From assembly GCF_001747105.1 (NCBI RefSeq), contig NZ_MDGQ01000005.1, positions 1,922,001 to 1,986,000 of the forward strand: a stretch of 64,000 bases of DNA, read 5' to 3'. A program made the translations under genes and the position numbers. Position 1 is the first letter of the stretch. The number at the start of each line of letters is the position of its first letter. This DNA is from Roseivirga misakiensis (GTDB lineage: Bacteria > Bacteroidota > Bacteroidia > Cytophagales > Cyclobacteriaceae). The notes beneath the pieces are model-generated. The model worked only from the letters and a program-made list of their open reading frames with translations, was not told the origin of the DNA and did no database searches. This document shows, in pieces, positions 52,908-61,931 of the stretch.

Positions 52908-55625
52908 ATGATTAGAACACTCAACAAAATTAGATCAATTGCTTTATGCGGCTTAATAGTAGCGCTTGGGCTTTCTGAGGCAATTGCCCAGCAAATACCT
53001 TCGCAAGTCGTGGAAAGTATTAAGTTTCGTGAAATTGGACCGACTCGCCAAGGTGGTCGATATGTAGATTTTGCGGTAGTAGACAAAGCACCAAAAGTTA
53101 TTTACGCTGCAACAGCGTCAGGAGGACTTTGGAAAACTATCAACAATGGTCAATCATGGAAGTCCATTTTTGATAATGAAAATATTATCTCTCTAGGCGC
53201 TGTGGCCGTAGATCAAAGAGATACGAGTATAGTGTGGGCTGGTTCAGGTGAAGCAAACAACTCAAGAAGTTCATACTGGGGCAATGGTATCTATAAATCG
53301 ACGGATGGCGGTAAGTCTTGGAAGAATATGGGGCTACCTGAGTCACACCATATCGGTCGAATTCTTATCGATCCAAAAAACTCTAACGTAGTATATGTAG
53401 CCGCTTTGGGTCATTTATACTCTGATAATCCAGAAAGAGGGCTTTACAAAACTACCAATGGCGGTAAGACATGGAAAAAAGTCTTAGAAGTGAAGAAAGC
53501 CGATGGAAAATACATTGGCGTGGTTGATATGGCCATGAGCCCTACCGATCCAAATACACTAATAGCTGCTGCTTACGATAAAATCCGTTCCCCCTGGACC
53601 TTCAACGAAGGTGGAGAAGGCAGTGGAATTTATAAAAGTACTAATGGTGGCCGTACATGGACTAAGTTAGAAGGCGGCTTACCAGGTGGTTTCCTAGGAA
53701 GAATTGGAGTGGCATATGCACCGGGTAACGCAAACGTGCTTTACGCCAACATAGAAAACGTCAATGTAGACGGTATTTCTGTTGAAGAAAGAAGAAGAAT
53801 GCTAGAAGTGGGTATTCCACTAAAAAGAGGTCAGCGCGTTAAAGGTGTAGAAATGTACCGTTCTAGCGATGGTGGCAAAACTTGGAGTAAAATTAGCCCT
53901 GATGGGGTCGATATTGGAGGTGCACCTTCATATTATTATCAACAAGTAAGAGTTGATCCGAATGACGAAGACCATGTCTATGTTATCGGTATTAGGGTTT
54001 GGGAAACAAAAGACGCTGGTAAAAACTGGGGTACTGCTTTCCGCTTTGGAGGCGATAACCACGCGATGTGGATCGATCCAGACGATTCTGAACATATGGT
54101 CTTAGGTTATGACCACGGTATGGGCATTACTTATGATGCTGGTAAAACGTGGTATCATCCAGATGAAATTCCTTTAGCACAGTTCTATGCAGTAGATGTC
54201 GACATGGACTACCCATATAATGTATATGGCGGTTTACAAGACAATGGTTCAGTAAAAGGACCAAGTAGCATGAAAGACGGTAGTGCCATAAACTTTGAGC
54301 AGTGGGCTCGTGTAGGTGGCGGCGACGGTATGTACAATGTTGTGGACAGAACAAACAATAGATTCCTCTATAACGAATCCCAGTTTGGACCATTGAGACG
54401 ACTAGATATGAAAACTGGCGAATCAAGGGCTATCAGATACAATGACAGAAGCCTTCGGTGGAACTGGAACTCTCCTATTGTAGTCTCACAGCATAACTCA
54501 AATGTTATTTATCATGCGGCAAACAAAGTATTAAAGTCTAATTACCGCGGAGAAAACTGGCAAGTAATCAGTGGGGACCTTAGTAATGACGACGCAATCA
54601 AAGCGGCTGGTACTGGTAATATTCAGTATGGTACGATTACTACACTAGAAGAATCACCACTAGATGAGGATGAGCTTTGGGCAGGTACAGACGATGGCAA
54701 CGTTCATGTTACTACGGATGGTGGTAAGAAATGGACTAACCTAAACGATAACATACCTAACAACCCTAAATACTGGGTAACTCGAATTGAAGCTTCATCA
54801 CACTACCCGGGAACAGCATATGTTAGTTTCAACGGTATGAGAAGAGATCAGTTTGGCGCTTACTTATACAAGACTACCGATCAAGGTAAAACTTGGACTT
54901 CTATCGCCAATGGACTTCCCGCTGAGCCTGTGAATGTAATCCGAGAAGATCACAAAAACCCAAATCTTCTTTTTGTAGGTACTGAGTTAGGCGTGTATGC
55001 TAGTATAGATGGTGGTGCTAATTGGACCAAGTTCATGACCAATATGCCAACTAACCCTGCCTACGACATGGTGATTCACCCAAGAGAAAATGACTTGGTT
55101 GTGGCAACACATGGTCGGGGTATCTTCATTGCAGATATTTCTCCTTTACAAGGCATGAATTCATCTATGATGAATAGTGCAGCATTATTTGACATTACGC
55201 CGGCTGTACAGTTCAATAGAGGCTTGAGAAATGTGGCAGCTTATACAAACTTCAATGGCGAGAGCAAACAGCCAGGTTCACACATGTACTTCTATTCGCC
55301 TAGCGGTGGAGAAGCTAAATTGACAATCTATAGTGGATCAAGAGAGGTTTATAAAATGGATATTGATGCAAAAGCAGGATTGAATCACCAAATTTGGCCT
55401 TTTGTGAAAATTGTGGGCGAAAGATCAGAGACTCAGCTGAAAAACTTAGCCAATCGCTATAAGCGTTTCGGAATGTCTGATGAGGACATTGCTGCACAAA
55501 TGAAAAACATGAAGTATATGACCGGACCTGTTGGACCTGGTACGTACAAAGTTGTTTTGGAGATTGATGGAAAATCAATGACCAAAGATGCAGTGGTTAT
55601 GAAAGATCACTGGTCAGGAAACTGA
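52908..55625 (+). CDS. VPS10/sortilin-like secreted propeller protein
   Basis: This 905-residue protein has a signal peptide (about 1-28) and a ten-bladed-type VPS10/BNR propeller built from repeats with the Asp-box pattern SxDGGKTW (for example YKSTDGGKSWKNMG, YKTTNGGKTWKKV, YRSSDGGKTWSKI, VTTDGGKKWTNL, YKTTDQGKTWTSIA). It belongs to the sortilin/BNR-like glycoside hydrolase-annotated family common in Bacteroidota; enzymatic activity is unproven. A frame from 52854 would add 18 residues; the ATG at 52908 begins the signal peptide. A perfect palindromic terminator follows. Confidence 0.88.
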   Translation: MIRTLNKIRSIALCGLIVALGLSEAIAQQIPSQVVESIKFREIGPTRQGGRYVDFAVVDKAPKVIYAATASGGLWKTINNGQSWKSIFDNENIISLGAVAVDQRDTSIVWAGSGEANNSRSSYWGNGIYKSTDGGKSWKNMGLPESHHIGRILIDPKNSNVVYVAALGHLYSDNPERGLYKTTNGGKTWKKVLEVKKADGKYIGVVDMAMSPTDPNTLIAAAYDKIRSPWTFNEGGEGSGIYKSTNGGRTWTKLEGGLPGGFLGRIGVAYAPGNANVLYANIENVNVDGISVEERRRMLEVGIPLKRGQRVKGVEMYRSSDGGKTWSKISPDGVDIGGAPSYYYQQVRVDPNDEDHVYVIGIRVWETKDAGKNWGTAFRFGGDNHAMWIDPDDSEHMVLGYDHGMGITYDAGKTWYHPDEIPLAQFYAVDVDMDYPYNVYGGLQDNGSVKGPSSMKDGSAINFEQWARVGGGDGMYNVVDRTNNRFLYNESQFGPLRRLDMKTGESRAIRYNDRSLRWNWNSPIVVSQHNSNVIYHAANKVLKSNYRGENWQVISGDLSNDDAIKAAGTGNIQYGTITTLEESPLDEDELWAGTDDGNVHVTTDGGKKWTNLNDNIPNNPKYWVTRIEASSHYPGTAYVSFNGMRRDQFGAYLYKTTDQGKTWTSIANGLPAEPVNVIREDHKNPNLLFVGTELGVYASIDGGANWTKFMTNMPTNPAYDMVIHPRENDLVVATHGRGIFIADISPLQGMNSSMMNSAALFDITPAVQFNRGLRNVAAYTNFNGESKQPGSHMYFYSPSGGEAKLTIYSGSREVYKMDIDAKAGLNHQIWPFVKIVGERSETQLKNLANRYKRFGMSDEDIAAQMKNMKYMTGPVGPGTYKVVLEIDGKSMTKDAVVMKDHWSGN

Positions 55626-55644
55626 TTTTAAAGAAACCGTTTTC

Positions 55645-55677
55645 AAAAGCCATCTCGATATCGAGATGGCTTTTTTT
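55645..55677 (+). terminator. Intrinsic terminator after the VPS10-like gene
   Basis: AAAAGCCATCTCGA and TCGAGATGGCTTTT form a perfect long stem with almost no loop, followed by more T. It could work in both directions. Confidence 0.9.
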
Positions 55678-55718
55678 ATGCCTCCCCCACCTCAAACAAA
55701 AAATGACAATAATTATTT

Positions 55719-55734
55719 ACGCAGTGCACTGCGT
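55719..55734. promoter_or_regulatory. Perfect 16-bp palindrome upstream of the MarR gene
   Basis: ACGCAGTGCACTGCGT is its own reverse complement. It lies 29 bp before the MarR ATG and overlaps a near -7 match (TTATTTTG, 55735-ish), the expected place for an autorepressing MarR operator. Confidence 0.75.
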
Positions 55735-55763
55735 TATTTTGTATATTTAAACAACGACAAACT

Positions 55764-56246
55764 ATGAGCGAAGATTTAATAAAGGCTTTAGGCTACTCGA
55801 ACCTTGATGCCAGGTTAAAAAGAATAAGCGATAAAATGACGCATAGCATCCGTGCTATGTATAAGCAACTAGATATCGATTGGGAACCCAACTGGTATCT
55901 TGTCTTAATATTGGTTCGCGATACACCTAATATTTCGGTGATGGAAATTGCGAATCGATTAAAATTCACCCACCAGTCTATTGATATTATGACCAAGAAG
56001 ATGGTCAATAAAGGATATCTCAGCACATCAAAGGATAAAGACGATAAACGAAAAACCATTTTTCAGCTGACACCAAAAGCCGAAGAGCGACTCCCTATAC
56101 TGACTAAAATTTGGAATAAGGGTACGGAAGCAATTTTCGAATTAATGAATGAGGACACAACGATCATCAAACACCTAGAAGTACTTGAGACTAACCTCGA
56201 AAAATCTTCTTTTGGTGAACGAATTATTCAAAAACTCAACGATTAA
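55764..56246 (+). CDS. MarR-family transcriptional regulator
   Basis: This 160-residue winged-helix protein has the MarR HTH (NISVMEIANRLKFTHQSIDIMTKKMVNKGYLSTSKDKDDKRKTIFQLTPKAEERLP, in pieces near 54-110) including the DDKR wing. It lacks an obvious pair of sensing Cys residues, so it is not clearly an OhrR. It is the first gene of a cluster with an OsmC protein 3 bp downstream, then cupin and VOC genes, and has a perfect palindrome upstream. Confidence 0.9.
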   Translation: MSEDLIKALGYSNLDARLKRISDKMTHSIRAMYKQLDIDWEPNWYLVLILVRDTPNISVMEIANRLKFTHQSIDIMTKKMVNKGYLSTSKDKDDKRKTIFQLTPKAEERLPILTKIWNKGTEAIFELMNEDTTIIKHLEVLETNLEKSSFGERIIQKLND

Positions 56247-56249
56247 AAA

Positions 56250-56720
56250 ATGAAAGAACATCACTACCAAATCGGTCTAGAATGGACAGGAAATAAAGGA
56301 AATGGCACCAAAGATTATAAATCTTACAGCAGAAACCATAGCATTACAGTGTCTGGTAAATATGATGAAATACTAGGCTCTTCCGATCCCTCATTTAGAG
56401 GCGACCGAGATCGCTACAACCCAGAAGAGCTCTTTTTATCATCACTTTCGAGTTGTCATATGCTGTGGTTTTTACATTTATGCGCCACAAATGGCATCAA
56501 TGTAAGGAGCTATAAGGACAGTGCTACTGGTGTAATGGAGGAGGCAACCAACGGCAGCGGCCGATTTAGATCGGTCACGCTGTACCCTTCCGTTATAATT
56601 GATCAATCAGATAAAATTGACAAAGCGCTATCACTTCACGAAGAGGCGAGTAAAATGTGTTTCATTGCTAACTCTTGCAACTTTAAAATCAACCACACCC
56701 CAAAAGTTACTTCAGAATAA
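56250..56720 (+). CDS. OsmC-family protein
   Basis: This 156-residue protein has the OsmC fold with both conserved cysteines: SSLSSCHMLWFLHLC near 64-78 and ASKMCFIANSC near 141-151. OsmC/Ohr proteins reduce organic hydroperoxides through this Cys pair. The second Cys block fits the family. It begins 3 bp after the MarR stop and is almost certainly co-transcribed. With the MarR regulator it suggests a peroxide or aldehyde stress response. Confidence 0.9.
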   Translation: MKEHHYQIGLEWTGNKGNGTKDYKSYSRNHSITVSGKYDEILGSSDPSFRGDRDRYNPEELFLSSLSSCHMLWFLHLCATNGINVRSYKDSATGVMEEATNGSGRFRSVTLYPSVIIDQSDKIDKALSLHEEASKMCFIANSCNFKINHTPKVTSE

Positions 56721-56766
56721 AGCTTCTCTAAATCACTTGAAATTAGAAATTCCAAAAGAGCCCATT

Positions 56767-57132
56767 ATGAAAATTGAGAAAGTAAACCTTCAAGCCAAAC
56801 TCGACACATTCCAAGATTTTTGGACACCAAAAATTGTTGGGGAATTAAACAATCAACACGTTAAACTCGCAAAATTCAAAGGTGATTTTGTGATGCATAA
56901 ACACGAACACGAAGATGAACTATTCTTTGTTGTTTCAGGTCAACTTTACATAGAACTCGAAGACCAAACCCTTTCATTAAATCCAGGTGAGTTTGTCATT
57001 ATACCTAAAGGTGTTTCTCATAAGCCATATGCTCCAGAAGTAACTAGCGTGATGCTTTTTGAACCAATATCCACCATAAACACAGGAAATAAGGAAGGCG
57101 AACTAACGGTGACTAATCTTGACAAAATCTAA
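56767..57132 (+). CDS. Cupin-domain protein
   Basis: This 121-residue protein is a single cupin: motif 1 is KHEHEDELFFVVSGQLYIEL near 47-66 with metal-binding His and Glu, and motif 2 is PGEFVIIPKGVSHKPYAP near 77-94. Such proteins act as dioxygenases, isomerases or binding proteins. A frame from 56599 overlaps the OsmC gene by more than 100 bp; the ATG at 56767 is preferred because it starts right before the domain. It lies 46 bp after the OsmC gene. Confidence 0.85.
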   Translation: MKIEKVNLQAKLDTFQDFWTPKIVGELNNQHVKLAKFKGDFVMHKHEHEDELFFVVSGQLYIELEDQTLSLNPGEFVIIPKGVSHKPYAPEVTSVMLFEPISTINTGNKEGELTVTNLDKI

Positions 57133-57139
57133 CACTATA

Positions 57140-57583
57140 ATGAGATACGCCCATACCAATATTGTGAGTAAAAATTGGGAAACACTAGTTGATTTCTATA
57201 TCAAAACTTTTGAATGTACCCTAGTTCCACCGACTAGAAATCAGTCAGGAAAATGGCTTGAAAAAGGCACAGGGGTAAAAAATGCGGAGTTAAAAGGTGC
57301 GCACCTTCGCTTGCCTGGCCATGGTCCAAATGGCCCAACATTGGAGATTTACCAATACTCCAAGATCCTCGATCACGGCCCCATTGCACCAAATTATAAG
57401 GGATTTTCTCACATTGCATTTGAAGTTGATAATGTCTCAGCAGTATTAGCGGCTGTTCAAGCAAATGGTGGTCTTGCCCATGGTGAAATTACCGAAAGGG
57501 TTGTGCCTGAGGTAGGTAAAATCACCTTTGTTTATGCTAAAGACCCAGAGGGGAATCTCATTGAATTACAAAGCTGGGATTAG
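57140..57583 (+). CDS. VOC-family (glyoxalase-like) protein
   Basis: This 147-residue protein has a VOC domain: MRYAHTNIVSKNWETLVDFYIKTFEC begins with the H ligand, GFSHIAFEVDN repeats it, and KITFVYAKDPEGNLIELQSW supplies the glutamate. It likely binds a divalent metal and acts as a glyoxalase, dioxygenase or resistance-type enzyme. A TTG at 57119 would overlap the cupin gene; the ATG at 57140 is better. It is the last gene of the MarR-OsmC-cupin-VOC group. Confidence 0.85.
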   Translation: MRYAHTNIVSKNWETLVDFYIKTFECTLVPPTRNQSGKWLEKGTGVKNAELKGAHLRLPGHGPNGPTLEIYQYSKILDHGPIAPNYKGFSHIAFEVDNVSAVLAAVQANGGLAHGEITERVVPEVGKITFVYAKDPEGNLIELQSWD

Positions 57584-57637
57584 GCAAATACAGATAGTAA
57601 TTAATTTTTCGTAGGTTCAATCAAATTCAATGTTATC

Positions 57638-58741
57638 ATGACGAGAAAAGAATTTATAAATATGTGCGCCATCTTGGGTGTCGGAATGCCCATCGGTAGC
57701 TCGTTGATTTCGTGCAAGAGTGATGATGCACCAACACCAATTTTTAATGGAAAAGTGATCATCATCGGAGCTGGCGCCGGAGGACTTTCTGCGGGGTATT
57801 TACTCAAACAACAAGGCATTGAATTCGAGATTTATGAGGCTTCATCAACCTTTGGTGGTCGAATGAAAATAAATACTGATTTTACTGACTTTCCCATCCC
57901 TTTAGGAGCAGAATGGTTGGAAACCAGTACTGATATATTTGCTCAAATTGTTAATGACTCAAGTGTCGAGGTCGATATTGAAACCTTTCCCGATGATCCA
58001 GATAGAAAGTTCATCAATTCATCTTGGTTCAACTTTTTCCAAACATATATCCTACCATCAATTGCAGACAACATAGTTTACAATACTCCGATTCAGTCAT
58101 TAGATTATTCTCAAGATCAAGTAAGATTGACCACAACCAACGGTGAATTAACCTCAGATAAGGTTATTGTGTCTGTACCGCTGAAAATCCTCCAAGATGG
58201 GGATGTCAGTTTCACGCCATCACTACCAACTTCAAAATTAAGTGCCATCGAAGGCATTACGATCTGGGAAGGATTTAAGGCTTTCTTTGAGTTCTCAACT
58301 AAGTTTTACGATGACAACAGAAATGTAAGTGTTTCACCAGCCACTGATGGTCACAAGTTATACTATAACGCCGCTTTCGGTCAAAACACCTCCAAAAATT
58401 TACTGGGACTATTTACAGTTGGAAAACCCGCTTTGGACTTTATCAACCGAAGTGGAAATGACTTGCGAGATTATATACTGAATGAACTGGATGAACTATA
58501 TAACAATCAAGCCACACCTAACTACATTCAACATACGACTCAAAACTGGAATAACGAGCCATATATTAAAGCTGGTTATCTCTCCGATTACGCCGATTGG
58601 CGTCAAGTACAACAATTGTCATCTTCCATTTCTAATAAGGTGTATTTTGCAGGGGGTGCCTACACAAATGGTGAAGACTGGGTGTCTGTTCACACCGCAG
58701 CGCAATCAGCCAGAAATGCCGTAAATGAGTTAATTCTATGA
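57638..58741 (+). CDS. FAD-dependent amine oxidase family protein, exported
   Basis: This 367-residue protein has a signal with a lipobox-like ISC (near 27) after a TRKEF start, then an FAD-binding Rossmann motif IIGAGAGGLSAGYLL near 47-61 and the GGRMK segment near 80. The C-terminus has the flavin-oxidase motif VYFAGGAYTNGEDWVSVHTA (in pieces near 337-356). The monoamine oxidase/phytoene desaturase superfamily is clear, the substrate is not. A lipid-anchored or Tat-like exported amine oxidase is uncommon. It follows the VOC gene by 54 bp. Confidence 0.82.
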   Translation: MTRKEFINMCAILGVGMPIGSSLISCKSDDAPTPIFNGKVIIIGAGAGGLSAGYLLKQQGIEFEIYEASSTFGGRMKINTDFTDFPIPLGAEWLETSTDIFAQIVNDSSVEVDIETFPDDPDRKFINSSWFNFFQTYILPSIADNIVYNTPIQSLDYSQDQVRLTTTNGELTSDKVIVSVPLKILQDGDVSFTPSLPTSKLSAIEGITIWEGFKAFFEFSTKFYDDNRNVSVSPATDGHKLYYNAAFGQNTSKNLLGLFTVGKPALDFINRSGNDLRDYILNELDELYNNQATPNYIQHTTQNWNNEPYIKAGYLSDYADWRQVQQLSSSISNKVYFAGGAYTNGEDWVSVHTAAQSARNAVNELIL

Positions 58742-58886
58742 TTCCAATGATGCTCTTGGCTCAAAATGAATTTTAATCGGTAAGCCTTCGGGCGATTAGC
58801 GCATGCCATTTAGCAATCTTTAACCGATTGGCTACTCAAATCATAAATTATTTTATTTACTTCGTGCTCTTATTAAGTAAGTTGAG

Positions 58887-59429
58887 ATGAGAGGTTCGAA
58901 TAAGCTCGTTGTGGCAGTCGCTATACTACTAATTGTAGGAAGTTGTGGTAAGAAAAACGTACCCCAAAACACCTTTTTCTACACTTTTAAAGTAGCTATC
59001 AAAAAGCAGATCACGGAGCCAACGATAATAAGTGGCTACTATGGGCAAATGAACCTTTATAAAGGAGATTTCTCTGTAAAAAACGACTCAACAGGCGTAT
59101 CAGAAAAAAAACCAGTCCCAGCCCGATACAGTATTTTACTATATGAGGCTAGAAACAAAGGTGCCATAGATTCCGCAGCTTACACTAAAAACGAAAAGCA
59201 ATATTACAACTTAAAAAAGCTTAAGAAAGCGAGTATCGAGCCTAAATTCGAAGTTGTTCCCAATAAATCAGGCTTCTACCAAATTGATAATAACGGCACC
59301 CCCTATCTGGTATTGATCTGTCTCAATAAGAAGACTGGCTATTTTCCAGGTGGTGTAGGCACACTCCCAGGACTTAGTAGCGAGTTGAAGCAATTGGAAA
59401 TGAGAGTCGATAACGAGGCTACTTTCTAA
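58887..59429 (+). CDS. Lipoprotein of unknown function
   Basis: This 180-residue protein has a lipoprotein signal (lipobox VGSC, Cys about 20) and a Lys/Tyr-rich mature region with strands such as FFYTFKVAIKKQ, YSILLYEARNKG and PYLVLICLNKK. I recognise no family. It is followed on the same strand by the Lhr-like helicase gene after 54 bp. Confidence 0.65.
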   Translation: MRGSNKLVVAVAILLIVGSCGKKNVPQNTFFYTFKVAIKKQITEPTIISGYYGQMNLYKGDFSVKNDSTGVSEKKPVPARYSILLYEARNKGAIDSAAYTKNEKQYYNLKKLKKASIEPKFEVVPNKSGFYQIDNNGTPYLVLICLNKKTGYFPGGVGTLPGLSSELKQLEMRVDNEATF

Positions 59430-59483
59430 GACATTTCAAATTTCATTTCCATAGTATGAGTGAATGAGCGAACTTAAGATCGC

Positions 59484-61931
59484 TTGAAAAATTCACCGAA
59501 ATACACATTCGATTTATCACCTGCCGAAAACTGGTTTACTGCTAAAGGGTGGCAAGCATTCCCATTCCAGAAAAAGACTTGGCAAGCCTATTTAGCTGGC
59601 AAAAGCGGTCTTTTAAATGCACCGACTGGAAGCGGTAAGACCTATGCGGTTTGGCTTGGCTGCGTGCTGGAAGCCATGCAATCTAATACACCCGCTAAAG
59701 GACTTCAAATTATCTGGGTAACCCCTTTACGTGCTTTAGCTAAGGATATTTGCGCAGCAATGCGTGAAGTAAACCAAGACCTGGACTTAGGATGGGACAT
59801 TGCACTTAGAACAGGTGACACTACGCAAGCTGAGCGCCAACGACAAAAGCGTAACATGCCACAAACCATTGTCACCACACCAGAAAGTATACATATCCTA
59901 CTCAGTCAAAAAGACGCCAAGAAAACCTTCGGGCAAGTAAAATCCGTCATAGTAGATGAGTGGCATGAATTAATTGGTGGAAAGCGTGGTGTACAGGTGG
60001 AATTAGCCCTGGCTTTTATGCGCCATTTAAAGGCCAACCCAATCAAAACATGGGCTATTTCAGCCACCATTGGTAATTTAGAAGAAGCGGCACAGGTACT
60101 TTTAGGCGATCAGTATGAAACTTGTGAAACGATTCGGGCAAATGTAGATAAGAAGATAGAAATAGAGTCTATTCTACCTAAAACAGTCAAAACGCTGCCT
60201 TGGGCTGGTCATTTGGGCATACACCTACTACCCCAAATCGTCCCCATTTTAGAAAACCACACCTCTACCCTCATGTTCACTAACGTGAGGTCGCAAACAG
60301 AAATCTGGTATCAAAAAATGATGCAGAACCTACCAGAGTATGCTGGGTTAGTCGCTATGCATCATGGATCTTTAGATATCGCTGTGCGACAATGGGTTGA
60401 AGATCGGCTGCATACTGGTAAACTAAAATGCGTGGTTTGTACCTCTAGTTTAGACTTGGGTGTTGATTTCAGACCAGTCGATATGGTTATTCAAGTCGGT
60501 GGACCCAAAGGTGTTGCACGATTTTTTCAACGTGCTGGTCGTAGCGGTCATCAACCTGGCGCCACCAGTAAAGTTTACTTCTTACCGACCCACTCACTAG
60601 AATTAATCGAAGCCGCCGTCCTGAAAGAAGCGATCGACAAGAAACAATTTGAAAGTCGGGTACCCCTTAGAAAATGCTTCGACGTTCTTGTGCAATATCT
60701 TGTAACACTGGCTGTTGGGCCTGGTTTTTATGAGAAAGAAACCTTTGACCAAATCAAGTCAACACATGCTTATGAGGATTTAACCCCAAAAGAGTGGCAA
60801 TGGTGCTTGGAGTTTATTACTACTGGTGGCAGAACTTTAAGCGCCTATGACGAATACTCCAAAGTAGAAATAGCACCTGACGGCCAGTATAAAGTCAGCA
60901 GTCGCAAGACCGCCATGCGTCACCGCATGTCGATGGGCACGATTGTTTCCGACCCCATGGTTAAAGTAAAATACCAAACGGGAAGCTATATTGGTACTGT
61001 TGAAGAGCTCTTTATTGCGGGACTTAGGCCCGGAGACACTTTTTGGTTTGCTGGGCGAAGTCTTGAGCTAATTCGAGTGAAAGATATGACTGCGCAGGTG
61101 AGGAAATCTAAACGCAAAACAGGTCCAATTCCGCGTTGGGGCGGTGGAAAAGCTTCTTTTACCTCACTTTTATCTCATGGCCTCAGGATCAAACTAGAGG
61201 ATGCTGCCCTAGGAAAGTATGTGGGTAAGGAAATGGAAACAATCCGACCACTTTTGGAGAAGCAAAGGGAGTTATCGACCATCCCCATGTCCAATGAACT
61301 ACTTATAGAACAGTTAAAATCCGACGAGGGTACCCACTTCTTTATTTACCCTTTAGAAGGCAAATACATTCATGAAGTACTTGCGGCCTTATGCGCTTAC
61401 AGAATCAGTGTAAGTCAGCCGATTTCCTTCTCTATTGCCTCCAACGATTACGGTTTAGAACTCCTCACCGACCAAGATATCAACGTGGAAGATTTCTTGG
61501 AATTAGACCTTTTCTCCCAAGAAAACCTAATGGACGACATTTATGCCAGCTTGAATAATACAGAAATGGCTAAGCGCAAGTTCAGAGATATCGCCACCAT
61601 AGCCGGGCTCATTTTTCAGGGCTACCCTGGCAAGGGCATTACAAACCGTCACCTTCAGGCTTCTTCTAGTATGATTTATAAGGTATTTGAAGATTATGAC
61701 CCTGACAACCTGTTAATGCAGCAAGCCAATGAGGAAGTCCTGAGCCTCCAGTTTGAAAAATCGAGACTTACCGAGGCGTTGGAACGGATTAATCAACAAG
61801 AAATCATTGTTAAAAAGCTATTGAAGCCTACTCCACTTTGCTTTCCGATAATGGTCGATCGGTTTAGGGAAAAATTTACTTCCGAAAGGCTTTCAGATCG
61901 GATTGAGAAAATGCAAATTGACTTTGACTAA
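59484..61931 (+). CDS. Lhr-type (ligase-associated-like) DEXH helicase
   Basis: This 815-residue protein is a superfamily 2 helicase: motif I APTGSGKT near 42-49, motif II DEWH near 156 and motif III SAT near 193. The second RecA domain has VCTSSLDLGVDF near 315 and QRAGRSGHQPGATS near 347 (motif VI). The winged-helix and Lhr-specific C-terminal region follow. It resembles the ligase-associated DEXH helicase of bacterial DNA-repair clusters, but no ligase or exonuclease gene is adjacent, only a lipoprotein and a LysR gene. The start is TTG at 59484, right before the conserved region. It ends 4 bp inside the convergent LysR gene. Confidence 0.88.
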   Translation: MKNSPKYTFDLSPAENWFTAKGWQAFPFQKKTWQAYLAGKSGLLNAPTGSGKTYAVWLGCVLEAMQSNTPAKGLQIIWVTPLRALAKDICAAMREVNQDLDLGWDIALRTGDTTQAERQRQKRNMPQTIVTTPESIHILLSQKDAKKTFGQVKSVIVDEWHELIGGKRGVQVELALAFMRHLKANPIKTWAISATIGNLEEAAQVLLGDQYETCETIRANVDKKIEIESILPKTVKTLPWAGHLGIHLLPQIVPILENHTSTLMFTNVRSQTEIWYQKMMQNLPEYAGLVAMHHGSLDIAVRQWVEDRLHTGKLKCVVCTSSLDLGVDFRPVDMVIQVGGPKGVARFFQRAGRSGHQPGATSKVYFLPTHSLELIEAAVLKEAIDKKQFESRVPLRKCFDVLVQYLVTLAVGPGFYEKETFDQIKSTHAYEDLTPKEWQWCLEFITTGGRTLSAYDEYSKVEIAPDGQYKVSSRKTAMRHRMSMGTIVSDPMVKVKYQTGSYIGTVEELFIAGLRPGDTFWFAGRSLELIRVKDMTAQVRKSKRKTGPIPRWGGGKASFTSLLSHGLRIKLEDAALGKYVGKEMETIRPLLEKQRELSTIPMSNELLIEQLKSDEGTHFFIYPLEGKYIHEVLAALCAYRISVSQPISFSIASNDYGLELLTDQDINVEDFLELDLFSQENLMDDIYASLNNTEMAKRKFRDIATIAGLIFQGYPGKGITNRHLQASSSMIYKVFEDYDPDNLLMQQANEEVLSLQFEKSRLTEALERINQQEIIVKKLLKPTPLCFPIMVDRFREKFTSERLSDRIEKMQIDFD

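Noticed and set aside
53278-54900. Repeated Gly-Gly-Lys-Thr-Trp coding repeats as a possible mobile or tandem DNA repeat
   Set aside because: They are protein-level Asp-box repeats of a VPS10 propeller, diverged at the DNA level.
55315-55578. Antisense ORF in the VPS10-like gene
   Set aside because: The opposite strand is a strongly conserved propeller; the ORF has no promoter or family.
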